NCBI RefSeq assembly: GCF_002101335.1
Contig: NZ_CP020773.1
Location: forward strand, 1,364,001-1,428,000
DNA length: 64,000 nt
From: Staphylococcus lutrae
GTDB lineage: Bacteria; Bacillota; Bacilli; Staphylococcales; Staphylococcaceae
Direction: 5' to 3'
A model generated the notes under the pieces. The model saw only the letters and a program-made list of their open reading frames with translations. It was not told the DNA's origin and did no database searches. The position numbers and the translations under genes are program-made. Below are positions 25,670 through 35,840 of the stretch, in pieces. How positions within the stretch are numbered: the stretch's first letter is position 1; each line of letters begins with the position of its first letter.

Positions 25670-27546
25670 ATGGATCATTATGATGTGAACAGAAGGTATA
25701 CGATCCGAAAGTATACGATCGACGTTGTATCAGTTTTAGCAGCAACAACATTTTTAGTGAGTGGTCATGACGCCAAAGCTGCCGAGCCATCTGGTGTTCA
25801 AGAAGGAGCGATGTCCCTGACGTGACAAACGCCTCTGTCTGGAGAACAGCATGAAAATATAGCACGTTTTTATGTTTATGTTAATCAGGATGAAGGGCAT
25901 CAATTTGCATCTCCAGTAAAAGAAAACAAGCATATAGTGACACAGCAAGCGCCTTCCGCATCGACAAAAAAGGGGTTCAAGAAGAGAACTATCCGTCTAT
26001 AAAGGCAGAAAGCCAATCTACATCGGTTGGTACGCCTCCGAGCCGGAATGATGATTTGCAGCAATCCTCCGAACGTCAGCAAGTTTCCGCTTCCACTCAA
26101 GTCCAATCGAATCATGCATCGGTAACGCCAAAAAAAGATTCACAAATAGCGAAAAATCAAAATGAGCCTCCTTTATCGAATCATACAGACAACAAGCAAC
26201 CCGATAAGAAAAATGTAACGCCAGATGAGACTGTGGACGGGCATTCAACGCCAAAGGATCGTACAGCAGAGAAGGCATTGCCGAATCATTCTACAGTCGT
26301 CAATGTTCAAGAGAAGCCGAGTCCCACGCGTGCGCCACAACCTTCAACGCCCGCACAGGCGACAACACCTCTTTCTAAAGCTGAACAAGCGCAACATATC
26401 AATCAATATCCCATTGTTTTAGTTCATGGTTTTCTGGGTTTAGTCGATCAGAATGCGCCGGCACTTTACCCGAATTATTGGGGTGGCAATAAGTTTAAAG
26501 TGGTCGAGGAATTAAGAAATAAAGGTTACGATATATATCAAGCGAGTGTCGGGGCGTTTAGTAGTCATTATGATCGTGCGGTTGAACTGTATTATTACAT
26601 TAAAGGGGGTCGTGTGGACTATGGTGCCGCTCATGCAGCGCGTTATGGTCATAATCGATATGGCCGGACTTATGAAGGGATTATGCCGAATTGGGCTCCG
26701 GGTAAGAAAATTCATTTAATCGGTCATAGTATGGGAGGACAAACGATTCGTTCAATGGAGACATTTTTAAGAAACGGCAATGCTGAAGAAATCGAATATC
26801 ATAATCGTTATGGTGGAGAGATTTCCCCACTCTTTTTAGGGGGGCTAGACCATATGATTGCTTCGATTACGACTTTAGGAACACTGCATAATGGCTCACA
26901 AGCGGCGGATAAATTAGCAAACACAGAATTTTTTAAAAATATGATGTTTGCGCTCAACCGAATTGCAGGTAATAAAAATTCGAAAATTGATTTGGGATTA
27001 ACGCAGTGGGGGTTCAAACAACAACCTGGGGAAAGTTATATCGATTATATTCAGCGTGTGAGTCAAAGCCCGATATGGCATACGATGGATCAAGCGGCTT
27101 ATGATTTAACATTAGAGGGGTCTGCACATTTGAATGAAATCACGAGTTTGAACCCGAATATCACATATACGACTTATACGGGTGCTGCCACACATGTGGG
27201 TCCACTAAGCAAAGAAAATCCTAATATCGACCTCTATCCATTAATGGACATCACTAGTCGCATCATTGGTGGAGATATGCGTGAGGAATGGCGTAAAAAT
27301 GATGGTGTTGTGCCGGTCATTTCTTCGCTTTTCCCACTCAATCAGGATTATGTTTATATCACTGCAGATGACTTAGCGACACGCAAGGGCGTTTGGCAAG
27401 TGAGACCGGTGTTAGAAGGTTGGGATCATGTTGATTTTATCGGTCTTGATGCGACAGATTTTAAACGGACAGGTGCAGAATTAGCTGATTTCTACATGGG
27501 AATGGTGAATCAGTTGTTACGTGTTGAAGCTTTAGATGAAAAGTGA
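25670..27546 (+). pseudogene. YSIRK-type secreted lipase (glycerol ester hydrolase), disrupted in the propeptide
   Basis: Starts at ATG 25670 behind AGGTGA with a YSIRK-like export signal ([20 protein letters not shown]). A TGA at 25823-25825 (codon 52) stops it. The same frame continues to about 25965, where near an A6G4 run the frame must shift to reach the long downstream frame (propeptide [12 protein letters not shown], then the lipase domain to 27546). The lipase domain is intact: [11 protein letters not shown] oxyanion region, nucleophile IGHSMGGQT, zinc/calcium-site residues, Asp in KNDGVVP and His in GWDHVDF. The open frame from TTG 26056 lacks a secretion signal, so a functional secreted enzyme is unlikely unless the sequence has errors. 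Confidence 0.8.
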
Positions 27547-27779
27547 CAATGATTAATAGGGAACGACACGTGGACAGGGTGGCAATCCATCATGCGTTTG
27601 GTGTTCTGACCTAAGTGAGGGGATGCGGTGAGTAAGCGCATTTGAATGCGTAATGAGGGTGCATCTTTCAAGTCTTTTATTTTGACGGATGTGCCTTTGT
27701 TTGAGACGCATTCACTCGATCATCATCAGTGTTGCCACTTTACGTGTCAGTTCGGCTATAAAAGGCATAGTCAATGATG

Positions 27780-27828
27780 TGCACCCCTAAAACTGGATTT
27801 GAAATGTCCGTTTTAGGGGTGCATTTTC
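27780..27828. terminator. Bidirectional terminator between lipase and GDPD genes
   Basis: TGCACCCCTAAAAC pairs perfectly with GTTTTAGGGGTGCA over 16 nt, followed by TTTT. The lipase (+) and GDPD (-) genes converge on it. Confidence 0.85.
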
Positions 27829-27921
27829 TTTGGATAAGTGGCTGTCATCTGTTTTCAGAATATCATGTCACAGCGTTTCAATCTGATGCATGATAGTCCA
27901 CCACGGCGGGTTGTCATAAAA

Positions 27922-29676
27922 TCAATATAATAGGGCACGGATCGCACGAGCAGCATACTGATTTTCAAACAAAAATGTTTGTTTTTGCGCGTTCACAATG
28001 TCTGGATCATCTGTAATGATACCATCTATAGGTGTGTTTAAATATTTTACAATGTCATCTTCACCATTGACTGTCCATACATAGAGCTTCTTGTTCATCT
28101 GATGTGCTTGTGAGGCGAGCTCTGGTGAATAAGAGAAGTCTTCGATTAAATAAAAGTCCAAGTTCGTCTTTGGTAAATCACCAATTTGAAATGGAATAAT
28201 GTAGCCACATGGAATCGAATGCGTCCGTGTTTTGACTTTTGATATTAAATCATAATCAAGAGACATTAATTTGGCGTGTTGACCAACATGTAACCGTTCG
28301 AGATGTTCCAGTAGTATATCCACATAATTTGCGGGCTCTTGTCCATAAGGTTTTAATTCAATCAATAGTTGAGTCTGTTGTTTACGCGCTTGTTGCACAG
28401 CTTCCTCTAAACTCATGATTTTTGATGTCCATTCTCCTTGACGTAGGGTGAGTTGCTGCAACTCTGCTAATGTCATGTCTTGCACATGACCTTCATGACC
28501 GGTGAGTCGTTTCAATTGATTGTCGTGAATGACCGCAAATTGCTGGTCTCGAGTCATCACGATATCCATTTCAACATAGTCTACATGTAGTGCGCCAGCA
28601 GCCTTGAGGGATTCAAAAGAGTTTTCTACGCCCTTTTTCACGAATCCACGATGGGCAATAATTTCAACTTTGTCATTAAAAGAATAGGTTCGTAATTCAT
28701 AGATACTGGCAGCTGAAGCCATCGCGAGTAATACAACGAGAAAGCACTTTATCGTCCGAGAGTATGGACGAGGGGGTACGACTTTAAGAGATGGATTCAG
28801 GTGATGATGATTGATCAAATAATAGACGAGTGTTGCGACTAAAATTAATTTCGTTATGACGGTACCTAAAAAGAATAGACCTTTTAAAATAATGAATAAA
28901 ATGGGTGTTGCTAGCCAGTGATTGCCTTGTGGATCGATGATTGAGAACACCATGACAACGATTGAAAATAAGATCGTCATCACGATGATAAGCGCTGTTT
29001 GTAGGGTGATGATGACAGTGATTAATTTGAACTGGTGTTGGCCGGTTAGGCGCCAACTGAGTTTCATACTTTGAGAGACTTTACGACCGTCAAGTATCAT
29101 TAATGGAATGACAAGGATAAGCCGATAATTCAAAAAGGCTAAAACAATCATTGTGAGTGTGTAAAGCCAAAATCCGAGCGGTGTTTTGACAATTTCACCA
29201 GTGATGAACTTTGGGATGTATAAGTCTTGGGTTAAAATCGAACTTAGGCTCAGATGAGCGATGGGTAACGTTAAGATAAAATACAGGATAAAGTACAAGA
29301 GTTGAATACCGAATAATTGTTTGTATGTTGTCAATGCGCGGTGCAGTATAGTTTTTAAAGCATAATGTTCTTGTTTGTAGTAGCCGTAAGTGAGCAACGT
29401 TAAAAATGAAAACTCAATCAGCATGAATAATGCGAGAATCAAGATAAATAATAAGGTAAGTACGAGATTAACCGGTGTGAATAGCACGTGTACATAGTTT
29501 TCTTTATTCAACTGTGTTTCACCTGAGAGTTTCAGCATGATTTGAAAAAGTGTAGAGAGTACGAATGTGCTACTCATCACGAGCACCAATTGAAGTAGCG
29601 TTACATTGATTAGATAATTCATTTTATGACGATATAAGTTTTTAACAATACTGAATAGATAACTTTTTAGATGCAT
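27922..29676 (-). CDS. Membrane glycerophosphodiester phosphodiesterase
   Basis: 584 aa. The N-terminal 320 residues form about seven to eight membrane helices (GDPD membrane domain). The C-terminal cytosolic or extracellular GDPD domain has the metal/catalytic motifs IIAHRGFVKKGVENSFES (HR, E-N), VDYVEMDIVMTRD, and IHDNQLKRLTG. It cleaves glycerophosphodiesters to glycerol-3-phosphate and an alcohol, possibly from lipoteichoic acid or phospholipid turnover. It is probably cotranscribed with the CPBP protease gene 8 bp upstream. Confidence 0.85.
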   Translation of the reverse strand: MHLKSYLFSIVKNLYRHKMNYLINVTLLQLVLVMSSTFVLSTLFQIMLKLSGETQLNKENYVHVLFTPVNLVLTLLFILILALFMLIEFSFLTLLTYGYYKQEHYALKTILHRALTTYKQLFGIQLLYFILYFILTLPIAHLSLSSILTQDLYIPKFITGEIVKTPLGFWLYTLTMIVLAFLNYRLILVIPLMILDGRKVSQSMKLSWRLTGQHQFKLITVIITLQTALIIVMTILFSIVVMVFSIIDPQGNHWLATPILFIILKGLFFLGTVITKLILVATLVYYLINHHHLNPSLKVVPPRPYSRTIKCFLVVLLAMASAASIYELRTYSFNDKVEIIAHRGFVKKGVENSFESLKAAGALHVDYVEMDIVMTRDQQFAVIHDNQLKRLTGHEGHVQDMTLAELQQLTLRQGEWTSKIMSLEEAVQQARKQQTQLLIELKPYGQEPANYVDILLEHLERLHVGQHAKLMSLDYDLISKVKTRTHSIPCGYIIPFQIGDLPKTNLDFYLIEDFSYSPELASQAHQMNKKLYVWTVNGEDDIVKYLNTPIDGIITDDPDIVNAQKQTFLFENQYAARAIRALLY

Positions 29677-29684
29677 AAATCCTC

Positions 29685-30590
29685 CTAATGAAGTGACGAT
29701 CCTCTAAAAGGATTTGTCGTACGTGATGTTGCCCGTTTAAACTTTGGTGAAAATAAAAAATATAAAATGACGGCAAGACCTACAATCGTGGTGAGGACAC
29801 TTCCTTCCATACCATACATACCACCGCTTAATAGAAAATGGTGAGGTGTGGGTGTAGAAAGTAAAATCGTGTTGTCGATAACGGCACCACTGACGTGAGA
29901 GCCCAAAACAGGGCCTAAGACAAAGTTCCATAGAGAATGGCCGGCACCAATGAGCCATGCACTTCCAGTACGATAGTAAATAAGGCCAAAAACCATCCCG
30001 AAAATGAACAGATTTAAAAATGCCAGAGGATTGACGCTACTATTTAAACCATGTAGTAGCATAAATAAAAGTGAGGTTGTAATTAATGCAAATGTATGCC
30101 CCCATGCTTTCGAAAAGTGAGGCATTAAATAAAGTCGAAAAAGTAATTCTTCATACATGCCTTGGAATAAGAAGAAAATGAAAGCGAGCAATATGGCTGA
30201 TAAAGCTTCGGTTTTAAATACAAAAGTCACATCTATGCCTTTGAATACCAGATTGATAAAGAAGACAAGACTGATGCCGAGTGCGCCACCGACTGCACCG
30301 AGCAAGTAATGTTTCATAAAGTTGCGTTTCATAAAACCGAGGTCTCGATAAGAAAAGCCAGAAACTTTTTTAATGAGCCAGAGTGTCGTGAACAGTGTCA
30401 GTATCATTTCTAAAGTCATTGCCAAGCCGAAATCACGTTCTGTGTCAATGAAATGATCGAGCAGAAGGGTCGTGAACAGGTCCCATATCGTCGCAATCAA
30501 TAACAAACTGATTGCTACAATGAGTATGGGAATGCAAATCAGATAAAGGGGATGTTTGTGTTGCACTTTGTTAACAAATTGTTCGTACAT
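29685..30590 (-). CDS. CPBP-family intramembrane glutamic endopeptidase
   Basis: 301 aa, about eight membrane helices. CPBP/Abi (CAAX-protease-like) motifs are present: EELLFRLYL (EExxxR), a following FMLLHG (FxxxH) and GHSLWNFVLG (HxxxN). Substrates in staphylococci are mostly unknown; some members protect against or process bacteriocins and affect virulence. Start at 30590 is followed immediately by a hydrophobic helix. Forms a two-gene unit with the GDPD gene. Confidence 0.85.
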   Translation of the reverse strand: MYEQFVNKVQHKHPLYLICIPILIVAISLLLIATIWDLFTTLLLDHFIDTERDFGLAMTLEMILTLFTTLWLIKKVSGFSYRDLGFMKRNFMKHYLLGAVGGALGISLVFFINLVFKGIDVTFVFKTEALSAILLAFIFFLFQGMYEELLFRLYLMPHFSKAWGHTFALITTSLLFMLLHGLNSSVNPLAFLNLFIFGMVFGLIYYRTGSAWLIGAGHSLWNFVLGPVLGSHVSGAVIDNTILLSTPTPHHFLLSGGMYGMEGSVLTTIVGLAVILYFLFSPKFKRATSRTTNPFRGSSLH

Positions 30591-30877
30591 ATTATGCCTT
30601 CTCTCTATATTTTAAGTTTGTTATATATTTTAAACCTCAATTCTTAGAAAGTAAATAGAAATAAATATATTAATGAATAGGTAAAAGAAAGGGTGTGTTT
30701 TGAGTGAGAGATACAGCCAAAATATGATTTTTGAAATTTTAAGGTGCATACGGCTTTGTTGTACTGTTATATTGAAATAAGGAATGGTGCATGAAAGAGT
30801 GGTCAAAAAATAATTTGGTTTTATAGTACGATTAAGAATGGACTTCGAATTGAAGTGAAGTGGAGAGGATGAGGCAT

Positions 30878-31378
30878 ATGGTGATTCAAATGATATTGAT
30901 ATTGATATTGTTTTCTATTTTAAGTTTGTTGGTCACGCATCAACAAAACCATTTGTTACTTGCGAAGGCGATGGTACTCGGTTTAATTTGGTTTTTCTTG
31001 AGTTATGTGGCGTTAATCGTTTCGACGTTATTGACTGCAAGTGTGTTTGATCTTTTACATATTACACCTGCCAGTTATTTTTTAACAGGGATGATATTGA
31101 TATTGTTCGCAGGCGTTTTAGAACTATTACTCATCAAATTTAGTTTATACAAGTTCAAAGTGGATGTGACATTAATTATTGTCTTAGAGCATTTTGTGCA
31201 GTGGGCACTCGTATATATTGTGATTTATCAAACGCTAACGCAAAATGTTGATAGTGTGCTCTTGAAAGATTTACAAATTAAAAATATTTTCGATCCGTCA
31301 TATTTGAATATCGCCATCTTACCATCGTTGATCGTTACCTGGATTGCCATTTTCAGTTACCGTATGAAGCAACAGTGA
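30878..31378 (+). CDS. Hypothetical membrane protein
   Basis: About 166 aa, with four to five predicted membrane helices (IQMILILILFSILSLLV, a segment ending FLSYVALIVSTLL, SYFLTGMILILFAGVLELLL, and two more). No family recognised. The ATG at 30878 is preferred (AGAGG 9 nt upstream); an in-frame GTG at 30860 overlaps that ribosome site. The gene stands alone, divergent from the CPBP/GDPD pair. Confidence 0.65.
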   Translation: MVIQMILILILFSILSLLVTHQQNHLLLAKAMVLGLIWFFLSYVALIVSTLLTASVFDLLHITPASYFLTGMILILFAGVLELLLIKFSLYKFKVDVTLIIVLEHFVQWALVYIVIYQTLTQNVDSVLLKDLQIKNIFDPSYLNIAILPSLIVTWIAIFSYRMKQQ

Positions 31379-31643
31379 TAGGCGTATTGATAGAAATGAT
31401 GTTGCATTTTGACGGGATGTGATATGTGCGCATATGGAAGAAAAGGATGACAATACAGTCAGTCTATATGTCACTTGATACATTTCCTTTTGCGATATGG
31501 GTCTCGGTGCGCTTGTGTGGTGTATTGATATCATTCACTCGTCAACCTGTAAGATGATGTATTCCGAACCGAACGGATAAGAAAAGCAGAGAAAATGGAT
31601 TTCTATATGCAATGGGCATAAGATTATATATTTTTAAGCTTTA

Positions 31644-31659
31644 GTTAATATTAAGTTAA
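31644..31659 (+). promoter_or_regulatory. SaeR binding box
   Basis: GTTAA-TATTAA-GTTAA, a perfect match to the S. aureus SaeR consensus GTTAA-N6-GTTAA. It lies 64-82 bp upstream of the LPXTG surface protein start. Confidence 0.7.
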
Positions 31660-31725
31660 TATCATTTATATCTTTAGTGTATTAAATTAAAAAAGCAATA
31701 AATTCAATTACTAGAGAGGTTAATG

Positions 31726-33768
31726 ATGTTAAAAGAAAATTATAAGTTAAGAAAATTGAAGATAGGTTTAGTTTCAATAGGGATGGGAGCGATTTTTGCA
31801 GTATCCAATGGTACGGCTGAAGCTTCTGAAGCGACGAGTCAAGAGACAATCAATGACACAGTCGTCGCAGAAAATGAGAAGCAACCGACGCCAGAACCAT
31901 CTGCCCAAGATTCAAATGCAAAATCAATTCAACTTGATGAAGTGCGCCCTGGAGCGACACAAATCTCGGGATATACACAACCGAACCAGTCTATTTCTGT
32001 AAAGATAGATAACAGAGATGTCGTATCGTTAGAAGATTTTGAAGAGGTATTGTCGGATGATACGGGTAAATTTACTTATGATTTGAAAGGACGAAAAATT
32101 GTCTATAACCAAAAAATTGATGTAGAAGCGACGGAACCATTGAATTTAGAAGACTTAGAAGATGATGAAGAAGTTCAAGACGACGGTTTAGAAAATGACT
32201 TAACGGGGATGAAAGAAGCCCTTTCAAATATACCACAAGTTAAAGTACCAACAACTGATGGTGAGGTCGACGCTGTTGATGAAATGGAACAAGGGGACTC
32301 AGAGGCAGTAGAATCAAAAGTGGATTTAGAAGATGAAGCAGTTGCTTCGACATCCTATATAACACCACGGTATGACAAGGCTTATGTCACTCCAAAAGGA
32401 CGTCTATTACCTTTACCGCAACAACATCAAGTGTGGATTGAACCTGTGCTTGCAGGTTCTGGTGTGATTAAAGGTCATACGTCAGTCAATGGTAAAGTTG
32501 CACTTGCAATTAATCAACAGCACATCAATTTAGGTGATTCACCTCGTGCACTGGAGCAGTTGACGGATCAAGCATGGGCACAACGCTATGACGGGATTTG
32601 GCGTTATATCGACGATAAAGGCTTTTTTGAGTTTGAATTAAACCGTATTTTTGGAAAAACGTATACATTGAAGCAAGGCGATCAAGTTACGTTATCATTT
32701 AAATCAGAAGATGAAGATGCAATGCCTGGACACGTGGTGTTCAATGTCATGACTGTCCCTTTTGAAGATGTAGCCAAAGCAACAACAGTTTATCGTCTGA
32801 GTGATCGTTTGGCAGTCCAACATTTAGAATATCCAGGTAAAGATTTAGAAATTGCTCCTATTTTTGGGGACGTAACTGAAACGGCATTACGTGCTGAACA
32901 AAAGTTGTTAAAAGCAGGAACGAAGAAAATTGAAGGGCGTACAAAATATGCCAATGCGGTCGTTCAAATGGCATCGAATTTAGGAGAGTATCGCAGTTTT
33001 CCAACTCTGCAAGTGAGTGAAACAGGTCGTTTTATTTTCGATTTGAAATCAGCAGATATTCAATTATTAAATGGTGAAACATTAACTTTTACAGTTATTA
33101 ATCCACACAATCAGCAAGTGTTAGCAGAAACACAAATGGAGATTATCCCAGCCGATGAGATGCCAAATGGTGCAAATGTAGAGATGACTGATTCGGTTAG
33201 ACCAGGGCATTCAAAGATGACAATTCCAACATTAGGGACATTACAACCAAGAGGAATAGAGAAAGCCGTTCAACCATTAGAAATGAACACAGTTGATAAA
33301 AGTGTTAAATCTCAACAAGAATCGGATCGTATGGATGGGACTGAGACGCATGCAGATGGAGAAGCGCATGTGGCGGGTCAATCGTCCAAGCTGGTACAAC
33401 CTGATAATCAAGATCAATGGGAATCGTCAGTCGATGAAGCGGACCTAGAGGATGATGAATTACTGTCAATGTGGGAAGAGATGGGTATTCCAGCCCCAGA
33501 GATGGCAATTTATGGACAACGCATGCCACTTTTACAATTGATGAGAAATGAAGGAAGACAATCAATGCCTCCATTTGCATTACGAGTGAATAAAGAAGAA
33601 AAGGACAAAAAGGTGGAAAAACGTGAAGCGATAAAGAAAGAAAAACGTAGCGTTTCAACACCACCTCAATTACCAAACACAGGAGAACAAGCAACGTTAT
33701 CAATGTGGCCTGTGTTGATGATCGGACTTGGCGCGGTGTTGTTATTACAGCGACGTCGTAGTCGATAA
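31726..33768 (+). CDS. LPXTG cell-wall-anchored surface protein, Ig-like modules
   Basis: 680 aa. A YSIRK-related signal peptide (YKLRKLKIGLVSIGMGAIF, cleavage near AEA) opens the protein. Two acidic low-complexity stretches (about 145-200 and 540-580) and three beta-rich modules follow. The modules have the Big-type pattern xISGYTQPNQSISV...GKFTYDL, IKGHTSVNGKVAL and IEGRTKYANAVVQ...GRFIFDL. The sortase signal LPNTGEQ with a hydrophobic segment and RRRSR tail ends it. The ligand is unknown. An ATG at 31723 is also open; spacing from GAGAGG favours 31726. The SaeR box upstream suggests control with other virulence factors. Confidence 0.85.
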   Translation: MLKENYKLRKLKIGLVSIGMGAIFAVSNGTAEASEATSQETINDTVVAENEKQPTPEPSAQDSNAKSIQLDEVRPGATQISGYTQPNQSISVKIDNRDVVSLEDFEEVLSDDTGKFTYDLKGRKIVYNQKIDVEATEPLNLEDLEDDEEVQDDGLENDLTGMKEALSNIPQVKVPTTDGEVDAVDEMEQGDSEAVESKVDLEDEAVASTSYITPRYDKAYVTPKGRLLPLPQQHQVWIEPVLAGSGVIKGHTSVNGKVALAINQQHINLGDSPRALEQLTDQAWAQRYDGIWRYIDDKGFFEFELNRIFGKTYTLKQGDQVTLSFKSEDEDAMPGHVVFNVMTVPFEDVAKATTVYRLSDRLAVQHLEYPGKDLEIAPIFGDVTETALRAEQKLLKAGTKKIEGRTKYANAVVQMASNLGEYRSFPTLQVSETGRFIFDLKSADIQLLNGETLTFTVINPHNQQVLAETQMEIIPADEMPNGANVEMTDSVRPGHSKMTIPTLGTLQPRGIEKAVQPLEMNTVDKSVKSQQESDRMDGTETHADGEAHVAGQSSKLVQPDNQDQWESSVDEADLEDDELLSMWEEMGIPAPEMAIYGQRMPLLQLMRNEGRQSMPPFALRVNKEEKDKKVEKREAIKKEKRSVSTPPQLPNTGEQATLSMWPVLMIGLGAVLLLQRRRSR

Positions 33769-33827
33769 ATATTTTTAAATACGATTGATGATATGGCGTC
33801 GTTTGTGACGTTCAAGCCATTCAAACG

Positions 33828-33867
33828 CCCCCTTCACTATTTGTGGTAGATAGTGAAGGGGGTTTTT
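33828..33867 (+). terminator. Terminator after the LPXTG gene
   Basis: CCCCCTTCACTAT pairs perfectly with ATAGTGAAGGGGG over a 9-nt loop, then five T residues. Confidence 0.93.
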
Positions 33868-34079
33868 GTTGCGTCTTACATTTATGACTTTACGACCAAA
33901 CCAGCAAGCTCATGCGTCATACCACTGAATGACTTATAACAAAGTCATAAAACAACGAAAAATATAAAAGATAGTGATAAATTGGCAAATTCATAAAAAA
34001 TTAATTATTTCATAAGATATTTTACAAATATAGAAAAATTTCTGATAAAATGATAATAAATCTAGTTAAGGAGGCGCAT

Positions 34080-34783
34080 ATGCTGATGGAAGTTTTAGAA
34101 ATGAGAAATGTTAATAAAAAGATTAAAGACAAATCAGTTTTAACGGATATCTCACTTAAAATCAATCAGGGAGAAATCGTAGGGCTAATCGGGGGAATGG
34201 TGCAGGTAAAACCACTTTAATGAAAAGTATTCTAGGGTTAACGAACTATCAATCGGGTGACATTATTGTCCATCATTCTCCTGATGATCATTCAGCGCAT
34301 GTCGGTGCTTTAATTGAATCACCAGGCATCTATCCATATTTATCGGGTTATGATAATTTAAAGCTGTTTAACGAATCTAAAAGTCACTCGAATATGGAAG
34401 AAATTATTGAAAAATTGAATATGAAAGCATACATATACAAAAAGGCTAAGACGTATTCACTCGGGATGAAACAAAAACTTGGCATAGCAATGGCATTACT
34501 CAACAATCCGAGACTGCTGATACTCGATGAACCTATGAATGGTCTGGATCCAAGAGCGGTAAAAGATGTGCGGGATATATTATTAGACTTGTCTAAAAAA
34601 GGCGTTGCGATTTTAATCTCCAGTCACATTTTAAGTGAGCTCATAAAAATTACAGATTCACTTTTAATTATAGACAAAGGACGAATTTTGAAAAGAACGA
34701 CAATTGATGAGATTCACTTAGCTGGTGAAGATATTGAAACGATACTTTTAAACATTATAGATGGAAAGGATGAATTAAACTAA
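34080..34783 (+). pseudogene. ABC-2 exporter ATPase, frameshifted in Walker A
   Basis: Begins at ATG 34080 five nt after AAGGAGG and reads a normal N-terminus (VLEMRNVNKKIKD...GEIVGLIGG). At a run of five G residues (34191-34195) the frame is lost by one base and ends soon after. Adding one G restores GLIGGNGAGKTTLMKS and the remainder (34220 on). The rest includes the signature YSLGMKQKLGIA, Walker B LLILDEPMNGLDP and H-loop SSHILSEL. Without correction the P-loop is absent and the ATPase would be dead. This could be a real mutation or a sequencing error. Type: bacitracin/lantibiotic self-protection exporters. Confidence 0.8.
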
Positions 34784-35556
34784 TGGGTATTCTGATTAAG
34801 CAAGAATTATTCAAAATGTATAAGAAAAAATCCTCTATTATTTTTCCAATCATTATAGGTTTATTAATGGTGTTATTTGCCTTTTTAAGTAAACAATTTC
34901 CAGATATATTTGAAGAAAAACTACAATTTAAATCTGCATTTTCAGGATTTTCTTGGTTGGCGTTCTTGATGATTGTTCAAGCAAGTACGATTATTACAAT
35001 GGAATTTGCTTATGGAACGATTAAAAATTTACTGTACCGTAAATATACACGCACTCAAATTTTGATCAGTAAATTTATCGCACTTTTTGTGTATTCACTG
35101 ATTTTATATGTGGGCATCTTTTTGTTCTCTTTATTATTGAAATTGATATTTTTAGGAAACCTAGATATGATGCATGTGCCAAAAGGGGGCATGAGTCTAT
35201 TCCAAGAATTATTGTTAAATAGTGTCGGAAACTATATTGGCCTTTGGTTAATTCTCTCAATTACATTGTTATTTTCATGTATTATGAAAAGTCCGGGTCT
35301 CTCTATCGCATTAGGCATTATTTTATATTTTGCATTATCCATTGTTTCAGGTATTCTATTCGTTTTAATTGATAAGTGGGAATGGATAAAGTGGAATCCT
35401 TTAAATATGCTGAATATTAGTGGACAATTATTGAATGGTGAGGAGATTAGTAAATTTACACACCTAAGTCATACCGAAATGTTTATAGGGAATTTTGTGT
35501 ACATCGCGATATTCTTAATTTTAGTCACTATTGTCTTTAAAAAGAAAAATGTTTAG
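34783..35556 (+). CDS. ABC-2 type permease, lantibiotic/bacitracin-resistance-like
   Basis: 257 aa with six membrane helices (IIFPIIIGLLMVLFAFL, a second ending in WLAFLMIVQAS, and four more). An amphipathic start MGILIKQELFKMYKKK is typical of this permease family (LanEFG/BcrB style). Its ATG overlaps the ATPase stop by 1 bp, so translation is coupled. With the ATPase frameshifted, this permease may lack a working partner. Possible role: immunity to a peptide antibiotic (inference). Confidence 0.75.
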   Translation: MGILIKQELFKMYKKKSSIIFPIIIGLLMVLFAFLSKQFPDIFEEKLQFKSAFSGFSWLAFLMIVQASTIITMEFAYGTIKNLLYRKYTRTQILISKFIALFVYSLILYVGIFLFSLLLKLIFLGNLDMMHVPKGGMSLFQELLLNSVGNYIGLWLILSITLLFSCIMKSPGLSIALGIILYFALSIVSGILFVLIDKWEWIKWNPLNMLNISGQLLNGEEISKFTHLSHTEMFIGNFVYIAIFLILVTIVFKKKNV

Positions 35557-35670
35557 TTAGAAAACAGTTGTCAAAGGGAACGTGATAAAGCCTATAAGGA
35601 AAGATGTTCTGTTGAATAGAAATAAAGGGCGAGGGCAGCAATGTCACGCTTATCATAAAAAAGTAAAAAA

Positions 35671-35700
35671 GCCGAGAGTCGAGTGTCTCTCGGCTTTTTT
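35671..35700 (+). terminator. Terminator after the ABC permease
   Basis: GCCGAGAG pairs with CTCTCGGC over an 8-nt loop with A6 before and T6 after. Confidence 0.9.
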
Positions 35701-35840
35701 CGGTAAACGCCATACAGTGATTCGAGCCGCGCCTATTATATTTGGGGACATCATTCTAGAGCCCTATTGTATTCATGGTTTAATTTGATATATTTATAAG
35801 TATATAGTGCCAAATGTGGTGGAAAATGAGGTGTAACATA

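Noticed and set aside
26056..26064. TTG at 26056 as the natural lipase start
   Set aside because: It is inside the propeptide and lacks a ribosome site and secretion signal; the YSIRK signal at 25670 is the true start.
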